Below are positions 18,954-27,333 of a DNA stretch of 64,000 nucleotides, piece by piece. The notes beneath the pieces are model-generated. The model made no database searches, was not told where the DNA came from, and saw only the letters and a list, made by a program, of their open reading frames with translations. The stretch comes from Helicobacter pylori (GTDB lineage: Bacteria; Campylobacterota; Campylobacteria; Campylobacterales; Helicobacteraceae). The first letter of the stretch is position 1. Each line of letters starts with the position of its first letter. The position numbers were made by a program, and so were the translations under genes. The DNA lies in NCBI RefSeq assembly GCF_030062585.1, contig NZ_CP071935.1, forward strand, positions 372,001 to 436,000. Direction: 5' to 3'.

Positions 18954-18968
18954 ATAAATAGGAATTTA

Positions 18969-19082
18969 ATGAGAATTTTTTTTGTTATTATGGGACTTGT
19001 ATTTTTTGGTTGCACCAGTAAGGTGCATGAGATGAAAAAAAGCCCTTGCACCTTGTATGAAAACAGGTTAAATCTCGCATGA
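18969..19082 (+). CDS. comB7: ComB7, small VirB7-like lipoprotein
   Basis: This gene is short: 37 codons plus stop. It reads MRIFFVIMGLVFFGC, a lipoprotein signal with Cys15 as the modified residue, followed by a short polar tail with a second cysteine (KSPCTLYENR). In VirB systems the small lipoprotein VirB7 pairs with VirB9 at the outer membrane; the second Cys could form that disulphide with ComB9. It ends ATGA with comB8. AATAGGAATTTA before the ATG supplies the ribosome site. Confidence 0.88.
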   Translation: MRIFFVIMGLVFFGCTSKVHEMKKSPCTLYENRLNLA

Positions 19083-19822
19083 AAGAAAAGCCTTTCAATA
19101 GCGAGCAGTTGATCTATTTAGAAGAGCTTTTAAGCCACCAAGAAAAGCATTTAGAAAACAAGCTTTCTGGTTTTTCGGTGAATGATTTGGACATGCAAAG
19201 CGTATTTAGATTAGAGAGAAACCGCTTGAAAATCGCTTATAAGCTCTTAGGCTTGATGAGTTTTATCGCTCTTATTTTAGCGATCGTGTTAATCAGTCTT
19301 CTACCCTTACAAAAAACCGAACACCATTTCGTGGATTTTTTAAACCAGGACAAGCATTACGCCATTATCCAAAGAGCGGATAAAAGCATTTCTAGTAATG
19401 AAGCGTTGGCTCGTTCGCTCATTGGGGCGTATGTGTTAAACCGAGAGAGCATTAACCGCATTGACGATAAATCGCGCTATGAATTGGTGCGCTTGCAAAG
19501 CAGTTCTAAAGTGTGGCAACGCTTTGAAGATTTGATTAAAACCCAAAACAGCATTTATGCGCAAAGCCATTTAGAAAGAGAAGTCCATATCGTCAATATT
19601 GCGATCTATCAGCAAGACAATAACCCCATTGCGAGCGTATCCATTGCAGCTAAACTAACGAACGAAAACAAGCTGGTGTATGAAAAGCGTTATAAAATCG
19701 TATTGAGTTATTTGTTTGACACCCCGGATTTTGATTACGCTTCCATGCCTAAAAACCCTACCGGCTTTAAAATCACTCGCTACAGCATCACTGAAATCGC
19801 GCCGACTAACAGGGGCGATTGA
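19079..19822 (+). CDS. comB8: ComB8, VirB8-like inner-membrane protein
   Basis: The 247-residue protein has a cytoplasmic N-terminus, one membrane segment (about residues 58-80, LLGLMSFIALILAIVLISLL) and a periplasmic VirB8/NTF2-like domain. Recognisable pieces are HYAIIQRADKSISSNEALARSLIGAYVLNRESI and the C-terminal NPTGFKITRYSI, matching the VirB8 'NPLGF.V..Y' end. It nucleates assembly of the competence channel. It overlaps comB7 by four bases and the comB9 ATG by one. Confidence 0.92.
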   Translation: MKEKPFNSEQLIYLEELLSHQEKHLENKLSGFSVNDLDMQSVFRLERNRLKIAYKLLGLMSFIALILAIVLISLLPLQKTEHHFVDFLNQDKHYAIIQRADKSISSNEALARSLIGAYVLNRESINRIDDKSRYELVRLQSSSKVWQRFEDLIKTQNSIYAQSHLEREVHIVNIAIYQQDNNPIASVSIAAKLTNENKLVYEKRYKIVLSYLFDTPDFDYASMPKNPTGFKITRYSITEIAPTNRGD

Positions 19823-20811
19823 TGCGTAAGGTTTTATATGCCCTCATGGGCTTTTTATTGGCTTTTAGCGTTTTAAAAGCCGATGATTTTTTAGAAGAAG
19901 CGAACGAAACAGCCCCGGCGCATTTAAACCACCCCATGCAGGATTTAAACGCCATTCAAGGGAGCTTTTTTGATAAAAACCGCTCAAAAATGTCCAACAC
20001 TTTGAACATTGATTACTTTCAAGGGCAAACCTATAAAATCCGCTTGCGTTATGCGATGGCGACCTTATTGTTCTTTTCAAAACCCATTAGCGATTTTGTT
20101 TTGGGGGATAAGGTGGGCTTTGACGCGAAAATCTTAGAAAGCAACGATCGCATTTTACTCATCAAACCCCTACAAATTGGCGTGGATTCTAATATCAGCG
20201 TGATAGATAGTGAGGGCAAGATTTTTTCTTTCTATGTGTTTTCTACCACTTTCACCAGCTCCAAACACCCTAATTTGCAGGTTTTCATAGAAGATAAAAA
20301 TTATTATTCTAACGCTTTTTTGAAGCCCCAAAAAGAAAATAAAGAAAATGCCCTTGAAAACGCCCCCACAAACGACAACAAGCCCTTAAAAGAAGAACCC
20401 TTAAAAGAAGAAAAAGAAGAAACTAAAGAAAAAGAAGAGGTGATAATTATTGGCGATAACACCAACGCGATGAAAATTATTAAAAAAGACATCCAAAAAG
20501 GCTATAAGGCTTTAAAAAGCTCTCAAAGGAAATGGTATTGTTTATGGGCTTGTTCTAAAAAATCCAAACTCTCCTTAATGCCTGAAGAAATCTTTAACGA
20601 CAAGCAATTCACTTATTTCAAATTTGACAAAAGATTAGCGCTCTCTAAATTTCCGGTGATTTATAAGGTCGTTGATGGCTATGATAACCCGGTGAATACA
20701 AGGATTGTGGGCGATTACATTATCGCTGAAGACGTTTCGGCTAAATGGACTTTAAGGCTGGGTAAGGACTATCTGTGCATCCGTTTTATCAAAAGGAGCA
20801 AAGGTGAATAA
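19822..20811 (+). CDS. comB9: ComB9, VirB9-like periplasmic/outer-membrane protein
   Basis: The 329-residue protein has a signal peptide (MRKVLYALMGFLLAFSVLKA) and a VirB9/CagX-type fold. The N-terminal domain has YKIRLRYAMATLLFFSKPI. A Lys/Glu-rich linker (about 175-210) leads to a C-terminal domain with RKWYCLWACSKKSKL and the characteristic PVIYKV...IVGDYIIAED end. Two cysteines in YCLWAC are candidates for pairing with ComB7. The start is the ATG overlapping the comB8 stop (TGATG). Its end overlaps comB10 by eight bases. Confidence 0.9.
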   Translation: MRKVLYALMGFLLAFSVLKADDFLEEANETAPAHLNHPMQDLNAIQGSFFDKNRSKMSNTLNIDYFQGQTYKIRLRYAMATLLFFSKPISDFVLGDKVGFDAKILESNDRILLIKPLQIGVDSNISVIDSEGKIFSFYVFSTTFTSSKHPNLQVFIEDKNYYSNAFLKPQKENKENALENAPTNDNKPLKEEPLKEEKEETKEKEEVIIIGDNTNAMKIIKKDIQKGYKALKSSQRKWYCLWACSKKSKLSLMPEEIFNDKQFTYFKFDKRLALSKFPVIYKVVDGYDNPVNTRIVGDYIIAEDVSAKWTLRLGKDYLCIRFIKRSKGE

Positions 20812-21940
20812 GTGGCTTAAGGGAGCGTTGATTGTTGCAGGGGGTTTTGCAACGATTACAACAATTTCTTTAGTCTATCATCAAAAGCCAAAAGCCCCCT
20901 TAAATAACCAACCTAGCCTTTTGAATGACGATGAGGTGAAATACCCCTTACAAGACTACACCTTCACTCAAAACCCACAGCCAACTAACACAGAAAGCTC
21001 CAAAGACGCTACCATCAAAGCCTTACAAGAACAGCTCAAAGCCGCTTTAAAAGCCCTAAACTCCAAAGAAATGAACCATTCCAAAGAGGAAACTTTTACT
21101 AGCCCTCCCATGGATTTAAAAACAAATACAACCCCCCCTAAAAAAGATTTTTCTCCAAAGCAATTAGATTTATTAGCCGCTCGCATCACCCCTTTCAAAC
21201 AAAGCCCTAAAAATTACGAAGAAAACCTGATTTTCCCTGTGGATAACCCTAAGGGCATTGATGGTTTCACTAACCTTAAAGAAAAAGACATCGCTACTAA
21301 TGAAAACAAGCTTTTACGCACCATTACGGCTGACAAAATGATACCCGCTTTTTTGATCACGCCCATTTCTAGCCAGATCGCTGGTAAAGTGATTGCGCAA
21401 GTGGAAAGCGATATTTTCGCTCACATGGGCAAAGCTGTTTTAATCCCCAAAGGCTCTAAAGTCATAGGCTATTACAGCAACAATAACAAAATGGGCGAAT
21501 ACCGCTTGGATATTGTATGGAGCCGCATCATCACTCCCCATGGGATTAATATCATGCTCACTAACGCTAAAGGGGCGGACATTAAAGGCTATAACGGCTT
21601 GGTGGGGGAATTGATTGAAAGGAATTTCCAGCGCTATGGCGTGCCGTTACTGCTTTCTACGCTCACTAACGGCCTATTGATTGGGATCACTTCGGCTTTA
21701 AACAACAGAGGCAATAAAGAAGAGGTGACTAATTTCTTTGGGGATTATCTTTTAATGCAATTGATGAGGCAAAGCGGTATGGGGATCAATCAAGTGGTCA
21801 ATCAAATTTTAAGAGACAAGAGCAAAATCGCTCCTATTGTGGTGATTAGAGAGGGAAGCAGGGTATTTATTTCGCCCAATACTGACATCTTCTTCCCTAT
21901 ACCCAGAGAGAATGAAGTCATCGCTGAGTTTTTGAAGTGA
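20804..21940 (+). CDS. comB10: ComB10, VirB10-like scaffold protein
   Basis: The 378-residue protein has one N-terminal membrane segment (residues 5-25), a Pro/Lys-rich periplasmic linker, and a TrbI/VirB10 beta-barrel domain from about residue 170. That domain includes MIPAFLITPISSQIAGKVIAQVESD, KAVLIPKGSKVIGYYS and a conserved GLVGELIERNFQRYG. It spans the envelope and links inner-membrane energy to the outer channel. The start is GTG at 20804, supported by AAAAGGAG upstream. A C7 run (21132-21138) within the linker is a possible but short slippage site. Confidence 0.92.
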   Translation: MNKWLKGALIVAGGFATITTISLVYHQKPKAPLNNQPSLLNDDEVKYPLQDYTFTQNPQPTNTESSKDATIKALQEQLKAALKALNSKEMNHSKEETFTSPPMDLKTNTTPPKKDFSPKQLDLLAARITPFKQSPKNYEENLIFPVDNPKGIDGFTNLKEKDIATNENKLLRTITADKMIPAFLITPISSQIAGKVIAQVESDIFAHMGKAVLIPKGSKVIGYYSNNNKMGEYRLDIVWSRIITPHGINIMLTNAKGADIKGYNGLVGELIERNFQRYGVPLLLSTLTNGLLIGITSALNNRGNKEEVTNFFGDYLLMQLMRQSGMGINQVVNQILRDKSKIAPIVVIREGSRVFISPNTDIFFPIPRENEVIAEFLK

Positions 21941-21966
21941 CTTAAAAAATCCCAAATTAAAAACGC

Positions 21967-21972
21967 TATAAT
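21967..21972 (+). promoter_or_regulatory. -10 box of the GDP-fucose operon
   Basis: TATAAT at 21967-21972 gives a start near 21979, about 32 bases before the manC ATG (22011). It separates the sugar-nucleotide operon from the comB operon. Confidence 0.65.
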
Positions 21973-22010
21973 AACCCTAAAAAACAAAAGAGAGCCTAAC
22001 AAGAAAACCC

Positions 22011-23423
22011 ATGAAAATTAAAAATATCTTACTGAGTGGGGGGAGCGGCAAGCGCTTATGGCCTTTAAGCCGTAGCCTATACCCTAAGCAATTTTTAAAG
22101 CTTTTTGACCATAAAAGCTTGTTTGAATTGAGTTTTAAAAGAAACGCTTCCTTAGTAGATGAAACGCTCATTGTGTGCAATGAAAAGCATTATTTTTTAG
22201 CCCTAGAAGAAATAGAGAATGAAATTAAAAACAAAAGCGTGGGTTTTTTATTAGAGAGCTTGAGTAAAAACACCGCTAACGCCATTAGTTTGAGCGCTTT
22301 AATGAGCGAGAGGGAAGATTTACTCATCGTTACGCCAAGCGATCATTTGATTAAAGATTTTCAAGCGTATGAAAATGCAATCAAAAAAGCGATTAATTTA
22401 GCCCAAAAAGGTTTTTTAGTCACTTTTGGCGTAAGTATTGACAAGCCTAATACGGAGTTTGGGTATATTGAAAGCCCTAACGCTCTAGATGTCAAGCGAT
22501 TCATTGAAAAGCCAAGCCTAGAAAAAGCGATAGAGTTTCAAAAAAGCGGGGGTTTTTATTTCAATAGCGGCATGTTTGTTTTCCAAGCGGGCGTTTTTTT
22601 AGACGAACTAAAAAAGCATGCCCCTACTATTTTAAAGGGGTGTGAAAGAGCGTTTGAATCGTTAGAAAACACGCATTTTTTTGAACAAAAGATCGCTCGT
22701 TTGAGCGAAAAGAGCATGCAAGATTTAGAAGACGTGAGCGTGGATATTGCTTTAATGCAGCAAAGCCACAAAATCAAAATGGTAGGATTAAACGCCAAGT
22801 GGAGCGATTTAGGGAATTTTAACGCTCTTTTTGAAGAAGCGGCTAACGAGCCTAAAGAAAATGTCAGCCTGAATCAAACGCCCATTTTTGCCAAAGAAAG
22901 CGGAAATAATTTAGTGTTTTCTCATAAAGTGAGCGCTCTTTTAGGCGTTGAGGATTTAGCCATCATTGACACTAAAGACACTCTTTTAATCGCTCATAAA
23001 GACAAGGCTAAAGATTTAAAGGCTTTAGTGAACGAGATAGAAACAGACAACCAAGAATTGCTGCAAACGCACACTAAAGTGTATCGCCCTTGGGGGAGTT
23101 ATGAAGTCTTGCATGAGAGCGGGTGTTACAAGGTTAAGATTTTAGAAGTCAAACCTAACGCCAGGCTTTCTTTGCAAAAGCATTTCCACAGGAGCGAACA
23201 CTGGGTGGTGATTAGCGGGATGGCGAGCGTGGAGTTGGATCATCAATCGTTTGAATTGCAAGCTAATGAGTCCACTTATATCCCTAAAAACACCCTACAC
23301 CGCCTGGCTAATTACGGCAAAATCCCTTTAATCATCATAGAAGTTCAAGTGGGCGAGTATGTCGGCGAAGACGATATTGTAAGGGTTGATGACGATTTTA
23401 ACAGGCAGAATCAAAACGCCTAA
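22011..23423 (+). CDS. manC: Bifunctional mannose-6-phosphate isomerase / GDP-mannose pyrophosphorylase
   Basis: It makes GDP-mannose, the precursor of GDP-fucose. The 470-residue protein is the type II fusion. The N-terminal transferase has LLSGGSGKRLWPLSRSLYPKQF and RFIEKPSLEKA. The C-terminal cupin has the metal ligands in LQKHFHRSEHWVV and a YIPKNTLHRL segment. It heads the manC-gmd-fcl operon, which supplies GDP-fucose for Lewis antigen fucosyltransferases. The gene is also annotated algA or pmi. Confidence 0.94.
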   Translation: MKIKNILLSGGSGKRLWPLSRSLYPKQFLKLFDHKSLFELSFKRNASLVDETLIVCNEKHYFLALEEIENEIKNKSVGFLLESLSKNTANAISLSALMSEREDLLIVTPSDHLIKDFQAYENAIKKAINLAQKGFLVTFGVSIDKPNTEFGYIESPNALDVKRFIEKPSLEKAIEFQKSGGFYFNSGMFVFQAGVFLDELKKHAPTILKGCERAFESLENTHFFEQKIARLSEKSMQDLEDVSVDIALMQQSHKIKMVGLNAKWSDLGNFNALFEEAANEPKENVSLNQTPIFAKESGNNLVFSHKVSALLGVEDLAIIDTKDTLLIAHKDKAKDLKALVNEIETDNQELLQTHTKVYRPWGSYEVLHESGCYKVKILEVKPNARLSLQKHFHRSEHWVVISGMASVELDHQSFELQANESTYIPKNTLHRLANYGKIPLIIIEVQVGEYVGEDDIVRVDDDFNRQNQNA

Positions 23424-23450
23424 TAAAGGAAATTTAATAAAGGAACAATA

Positions 23451-24596
23451 ATGAAGGAAAAAATCGCTTTAATCACCGGGGTTACCGGGCAAGATGGGAG
23501 CTATCTGGCTGAATACTTGCTGAATTTGGGTTATGAAGTGCATGGGTTAAAAAGGCGTTCTTCTAGCATCAACACTTCTAGGATCGATCATCTGTATGAA
23601 GATTTGCATAGCGATCATAAAAGGCGTTTTTTCTTGCATTATGGGGATATGACCGACAGCTCTAATCTCATCCATTTAATCGCTACCACTAAGCCTACAG
23701 AGATTTATAATCTAGCCGCTCAAAGCCATGTGAAAGTCTCTTTTGAAACCCCAGAATACACCGCTAACGCTGATGGTATTGGCACGCTAAGGATTTTAGA
23801 GGCCGTGCGGATTTTAGGCTTAGAAAATAAAACACGCTTTTATCAAGCCAGCACGAGCGAATTGTATGGTGAAGTCTTAGAAACCCCGCAAAATGAAAAC
23901 ACCCCCTTTAACCCACGAAGTCCCTATGCGGTCGCTAAAATGTATGCCTTTTACATCACCAAAAATTACAGAGAGGCTTATAACTTGTTTGCGGTTAATG
24001 GCATTCTTTTTAACCATGAAAGTAGGGTAAGGGGCGAAACTTTTGTAACCCGTAAAATCACACGAGCCGCTAGCGCGATAGCGTATAACTTAACGGATTG
24101 CTTGTATTTAGGGAATTTAGACGCTAAAAGAGACTGGGGGCATGCCAAAGATTACGTGAAAATGATGCATTTAATGCTCCAAGCGCCCACCCCACAAGAT
24201 TATGTGATCGCCACAGGAAAGACCACGAGCGTGCGCGATTTTGTGAAAATGAGCTTTGAATTTATCGGCATTGGTTTAGAATTTCAAAATACAGGGATTA
24301 AAGAAATCGGTTTGATTAAAAGCATTGATGAAAAAAGAGCGAACGCTTTACAATTAAATTTAAGCCATTTAAAAGCAGGCCAAATCGTGGTGCGTATAGA
24401 TGAACGCTATTTCAGGCCTACTGAAGTGGATTTGCTTTTAGGCGATCCCACTAAGGCTGAGAAAGAGCTAGGCTGGGTTAGGGAATACGATTTAAAAGAG
24501 TTGGTTAAGGACATGTTAGAATACGATTTAAAAGAATGCCAGAAAAACCTTTACTTGCAAGAGGGGGGTTATATTTTAAGGAATTTTTATGAATGA
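23451..24596 (+). CDS. gmd: GDP-mannose 4,6-dehydratase
   Basis: The first committed step to GDP-L-fucose. The 381-residue SDR-type protein has the Rossmann [18 protein letters not shown] start, an NADP-specific [15 protein letters not shown] loop, the active-site Ser/Thr-Glu in STSELYGEV and the YxxxK in YAVAKMY. An insertion relative to shorter homologues ([16 protein letters not shown]) lies near the C-terminus. AAAGGAACA precedes the ATG. Its end overlaps fcl by eight bases. Confidence 0.96.
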   Translation: MKEKIALITGVTGQDGSYLAEYLLNLGYEVHGLKRRSSSINTSRIDHLYEDLHSDHKRRFFLHYGDMTDSSNLIHLIATTKPTEIYNLAAQSHVKVSFETPEYTANADGIGTLRILEAVRILGLENKTRFYQASTSELYGEVLETPQNENTPFNPRSPYAVAKMYAFYITKNYREAYNLFAVNGILFNHESRVRGETFVTRKITRAASAIAYNLTDCLYLGNLDAKRDWGHAKDYVKMMHLMLQAPTPQDYVIATGKTTSVRDFVKMSFEFIGIGLEFQNTGIKEIGLIKSIDEKRANALQLNLSHLKAGQIVVRIDERYFRPTEVDLLLGDPTKAEKELGWVREYDLKELVKDMLEYDLKECQKNLYLQEGGYILRNFYE

Positions 24597-25527
24597 GATT
24601 ATTTTAATCACCGGCGCTTATGGCATGGTGGGGCAGAACACGGCGTTGTATTTTAAAAAAAACAAGCCTGATGTTACTCTACTCACCCCTAAAAAGAGCG
24701 AATTGTATTTGTTGGATAAGGACAACGTTCAAGCCTATTTGAAAGAATACAAGCCTACAGGCATTATCCATTGCGCCGGGAGAGTGGGGGGCATTGTGGC
24801 GAACATGAACGATCTTTCAACTTACATGGTTGAGAATTTACTCATGGGCTTGTACCTCTTTTCTAGCGCTTTAGATTCGGGCGTGAAAAAAGCCATTAAT
24901 CTAGCGAGCTCTTGCGCTTATCCTAAATTCGCCCCTAACCCTTTAAAAGAGAGCGATTTGTTGAACGGCTCTTTAGAGCCAACGAACGAAGGATACGCTT
25001 TAGCCAAACTCTCCGTGATGAAGTATTGCGAGTATGTGAGTGCTGAAAAGGGCGTTTTTTATAAAACCTTAGTGCCTTGCAACCTTTATGGCGAGTTTGA
25101 CAAGTTTGAAGAAAAAATAGCGCACATGATACCAGGGCTTATTTCTAGGATGCACGCCGCTAAATTAAAAAATGAAAAAGAGTTTGCGATGTGGGGCGAT
25201 GGCACGGCCAGAAGAGAATATCTAAACGCTAAAGATTTAGCCAGGTTCATTGCCCTAGCTTATGAGAATATCGCTTCAATCCCTAGCGTGATGAATGTTG
25301 GCTCTGGAGTGGATTACAGCATTGAAGAGTATTACGAAAAAGTCGCTCAGGTTTTAGATTATAAGGGCGTGTTTGTTAAGGATTTATCCAAACCAGTGGG
25401 CATGCAGCAAAAACTTATGGATATTTCCAAACAAAAGGCTTTAAAATGGGAATTAGAAATCCCTTTAGAGCAGGGCATCAAAGAAGCTTATGAGTATTAT
25501 TTGAAACTTTTAGAGGGTTTGAAATAA
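24589..25527 (+). CDS. fcl: GDP-L-fucose synthase (GDP-4-keto-6-deoxymannose epimerase/reductase)
   Basis: It turns the Gmd product into GDP-L-fucose. The 312-residue protein has the [13 protein letters not shown] Rossmann motif, the catalytic Ser in [15 protein letters not shown] and YALAKL as YxxxK. It also has the His-containing [11 protein letters not shown] segment; the family's HVIPALI reads HMIPGLI. It is translationally linked to gmd and completes the operon. The gene is also called wcaG or nolK in H. pylori annotations. Confidence 0.95.
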   Translation: MNEIILITGAYGMVGQNTALYFKKNKPDVTLLTPKKSELYLLDKDNVQAYLKEYKPTGIIHCAGRVGGIVANMNDLSTYMVENLLMGLYLFSSALDSGVKKAINLASSCAYPKFAPNPLKESDLLNGSLEPTNEGYALAKLSVMKYCEYVSAEKGVFYKTLVPCNLYGEFDKFEEKIAHMIPGLISRMHAAKLKNEKEFAMWGDGTARREYLNAKDLARFIALAYENIASIPSVMNVGSGVDYSIEEYYEKVAQVLDYKGVFVKDLSKPVGMQQKLMDISKQKALKWELEIPLEQGIKEAYEYYLKLLEGLK

Positions 25528-25850
25528 AATCAAGGCTTTTATGGGGCTATAAAAACGCTCCGCTATTAGGCGTCAGGCTAGCGATTTTACGATATTGTAA
25601 TTATCAATTCGCTTCAAACAAACTTGAGCCATTAAAAGGGGTTTGGTCGCTTTACTCTCAATCTCAAGCGTTTTCAAAAAGCAAGGTGTGTTGGTATTTT
25701 AATTTTTCATAAAGAGCTAAGGAGTGGGGGAAGTGGGGGGCTTTTTCTATGAGATTAACCACTGCTTGCTTTGCATGAAAAATAAACTCCCAAAGGGCTA
25801 TGACAATAATTTCTAAATTGTATTGTCTGTTTTAGATTATCAGTTGGTTT
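25528..25850. other. 323-bp stretch without a gene
   Basis: No frame longer than about 30 codons has a plausible start. Near the right end GACAATA and TATTGTC (about 25800-25828) form an inverted repeat around an AATTTCTAAATT core. It could serve as a terminator for fcl or the opposite gene. Nothing else is recognised. Confidence 0.5.
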
Positions 25851-26213
25851 TTATCTTCTTCCAATTCCAAAATCCCAAGTCCCTTTATCAGTCTCTATGC
25901 TAACTTCTTTTATATGCTGACACCTAAATGGAAGTAAATAAAATTGATAGCTATCGCCAAATCTTAGCGTTTTATTAATCTTGAAATAAGGAAATCCATC
26001 ATTGTTAGCACAATTCCCACGATTGATTTTTGCACTCAATATAGTGATACTATCAACATTTGAAATGATGTCTATCCAATAAAGATGGTTCCTAAAAGCT
26101 ACTTCAATGTCTATTGGTAGTTTTTCACTACCACTACACTCCATAAAAAACCCAAAAAACCCAAAAATGACCGCTAATATCAAGCCCGCTTTTTTATAAC
26201 CCACCACTAACAC
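25851..26213 (-). CDS. Hypothetical small exported or membrane-anchored protein
   Basis: The frame starts with GTG (26213) and encodes 120 residues. Residues 7-25 are a strongly hydrophobic segment (AGLILAVIFGFFGFFM) ending at a Cys in MECSGS, which could be a signal anchor or a poor lipobox. The rest is polar with aromatic residues and two further cysteines (GNCANN, FRCQH) that may form a disulphide in the periplasm. I do not recognise a family. It stands alone between the fucose and hyp operons. The ribosome site is weak, so the exact start is uncertain. Confidence 0.5.
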   Translation of the reverse strand: MLVVGYKKAGLILAVIFGFFGFFMECSGSEKLPIDIEVAFRNHLYWIDIISNVDSITILSAKINRGNCANNDGFPYFKINKTLRFGDSYQFYLLPFRCQHIKEVSIETDKGTWDFGIGRR

Positions 26214-26332
26214 TCTCTTATTGTAAGTTTTCTTTCAAATAGCTTGAGTATAGTAGACTTAGACTTAGCTTAGGCGATCTCTAAAAAATTTTAGAGATCA
26301 AAGGCGGTAGGGTTTTAAAAAGCGTCTTAGTG

Positions 26333-27331
26333 TTAACAAATCCTAGGCAACAATTCGCCCTCTGGCACCTCTAAAATCCTTTCAAAACCCCATGCGTTCT
26401 TTAAAACCACGCTAGGATAGGGGTTTTCAAACACCCCGCCGATCACGCAAGCGTTTTTAGCTTTTTCGTTACTTTTTAAAATTTCTAAGGCTTTAGGGGC
26501 GTCTTTTTGATTGAGCGCTAAAACAAACACCCCCTCATTGGCTAGCGCGTAGGGTTCTAGCCCTAAAATCTCACAAATCCCTTTCGTTTCTTCTTTTAAG
26601 GGGATTTTTTCTTCTTCTATAACGATTTTCACTCTGGAGCTGTTCGCCCATTCATTCAGCACGCTCGCTAACCCGCCCCTAGTCGCATCTCTTAAAGCAT
26701 AAATTTTGAGATCGCTTAAAAATAGAGGTTTTAATAAGGGATAGAGCAGTTGGCAATCGCTTTCTAGATTCGTTTTAAGCTTGATTTCATGACGCATCGC
26801 AAACAAGCTTGCCCCATGATTGGCGATAGTATCGCTTATGATAATGGCTTGCCCTTGTTTTAAATGGCGCGAAGAAATCCCTGGCTTGATGATTTTACCA
26901 ATACAGGTTGTGTTGATAAAAAGCTTATCCACGCTCCCCTTTGGCACGACTTTAGTGTCTAGGGAGAGGAGTTTCAGGTTGGCTTTAAATAATTCTTTTT
27001 GTATGGATTGTAAAATTTGTTTTAAAAGAGGGATTTCTAAGCCTTCTTCTAAAATAAAACCCATATTCAAAAATAGAGGTTCGCCCCCTTGCACGCTCAC
27101 ATCATTCGCGCTCCCGCAAACGCAAAGCTTGCCTATATCGCCCCCATTAAAAATCAAGGGCGTGATGACAAAACTATCCGTGCTCACGCAATATTCCCCA
27201 CTAGCTTCAAATTTAGGGGCGTCTTCACCAAACGCAACAATCCATTCTTTTAAATAGGGCATAAAAACCCGCTCAATCAAAGCGTTTGTTTCTTTCCCTC
27301 CGTTCCCGCATGCTAGAGTTACGCTATCCAT
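26333..27331 (-). CDS. hypE: Hydrogenase maturation protein HypE
   Basis: HypE dehydrates the thiocarbamate on its own C-terminal Cys to cyanide, a ligand of the NiFe hydrogenase iron. The 332-residue protein has the PurM-like ATP fold: ACGNGGKETNALI at the start, then DDxxV-type FEASGEYCVSTDSFVI and RDATRGGLASVLNEW. It ends in the essential Pro-Arg-Ile-Cys. It lies two bases after hypF, its carbamoyl-transfer partner. These proteins also affect urease nickel supply in H. pylori through the shared Hyp machinery. Confidence 0.96.
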   Translation of the reverse strand: MDSVTLACGNGGKETNALIERVFMPYLKEWIVAFGEDAPKFEASGEYCVSTDSFVITPLIFNGGDIGKLCVCGSANDVSVQGGEPLFLNMGFILEEGLEIPLLKQILQSIQKELFKANLKLLSLDTKVVPKGSVDKLFINTTCIGKIIKPGISSRHLKQGQAIIISDTIANHGASLFAMRHEIKLKTNLESDCQLLYPLLKPLFLSDLKIYALRDATRGGLASVLNEWANSSRVKIVIEEEKIPLKEETKGICEILGLEPYALANEGVFVLALNQKDAPKALEILKSNEKAKNACVIGGVFENPYPSVVLKNAWGFERILEVPEGELLPRIC

Positions 27332-27333
27332 TT

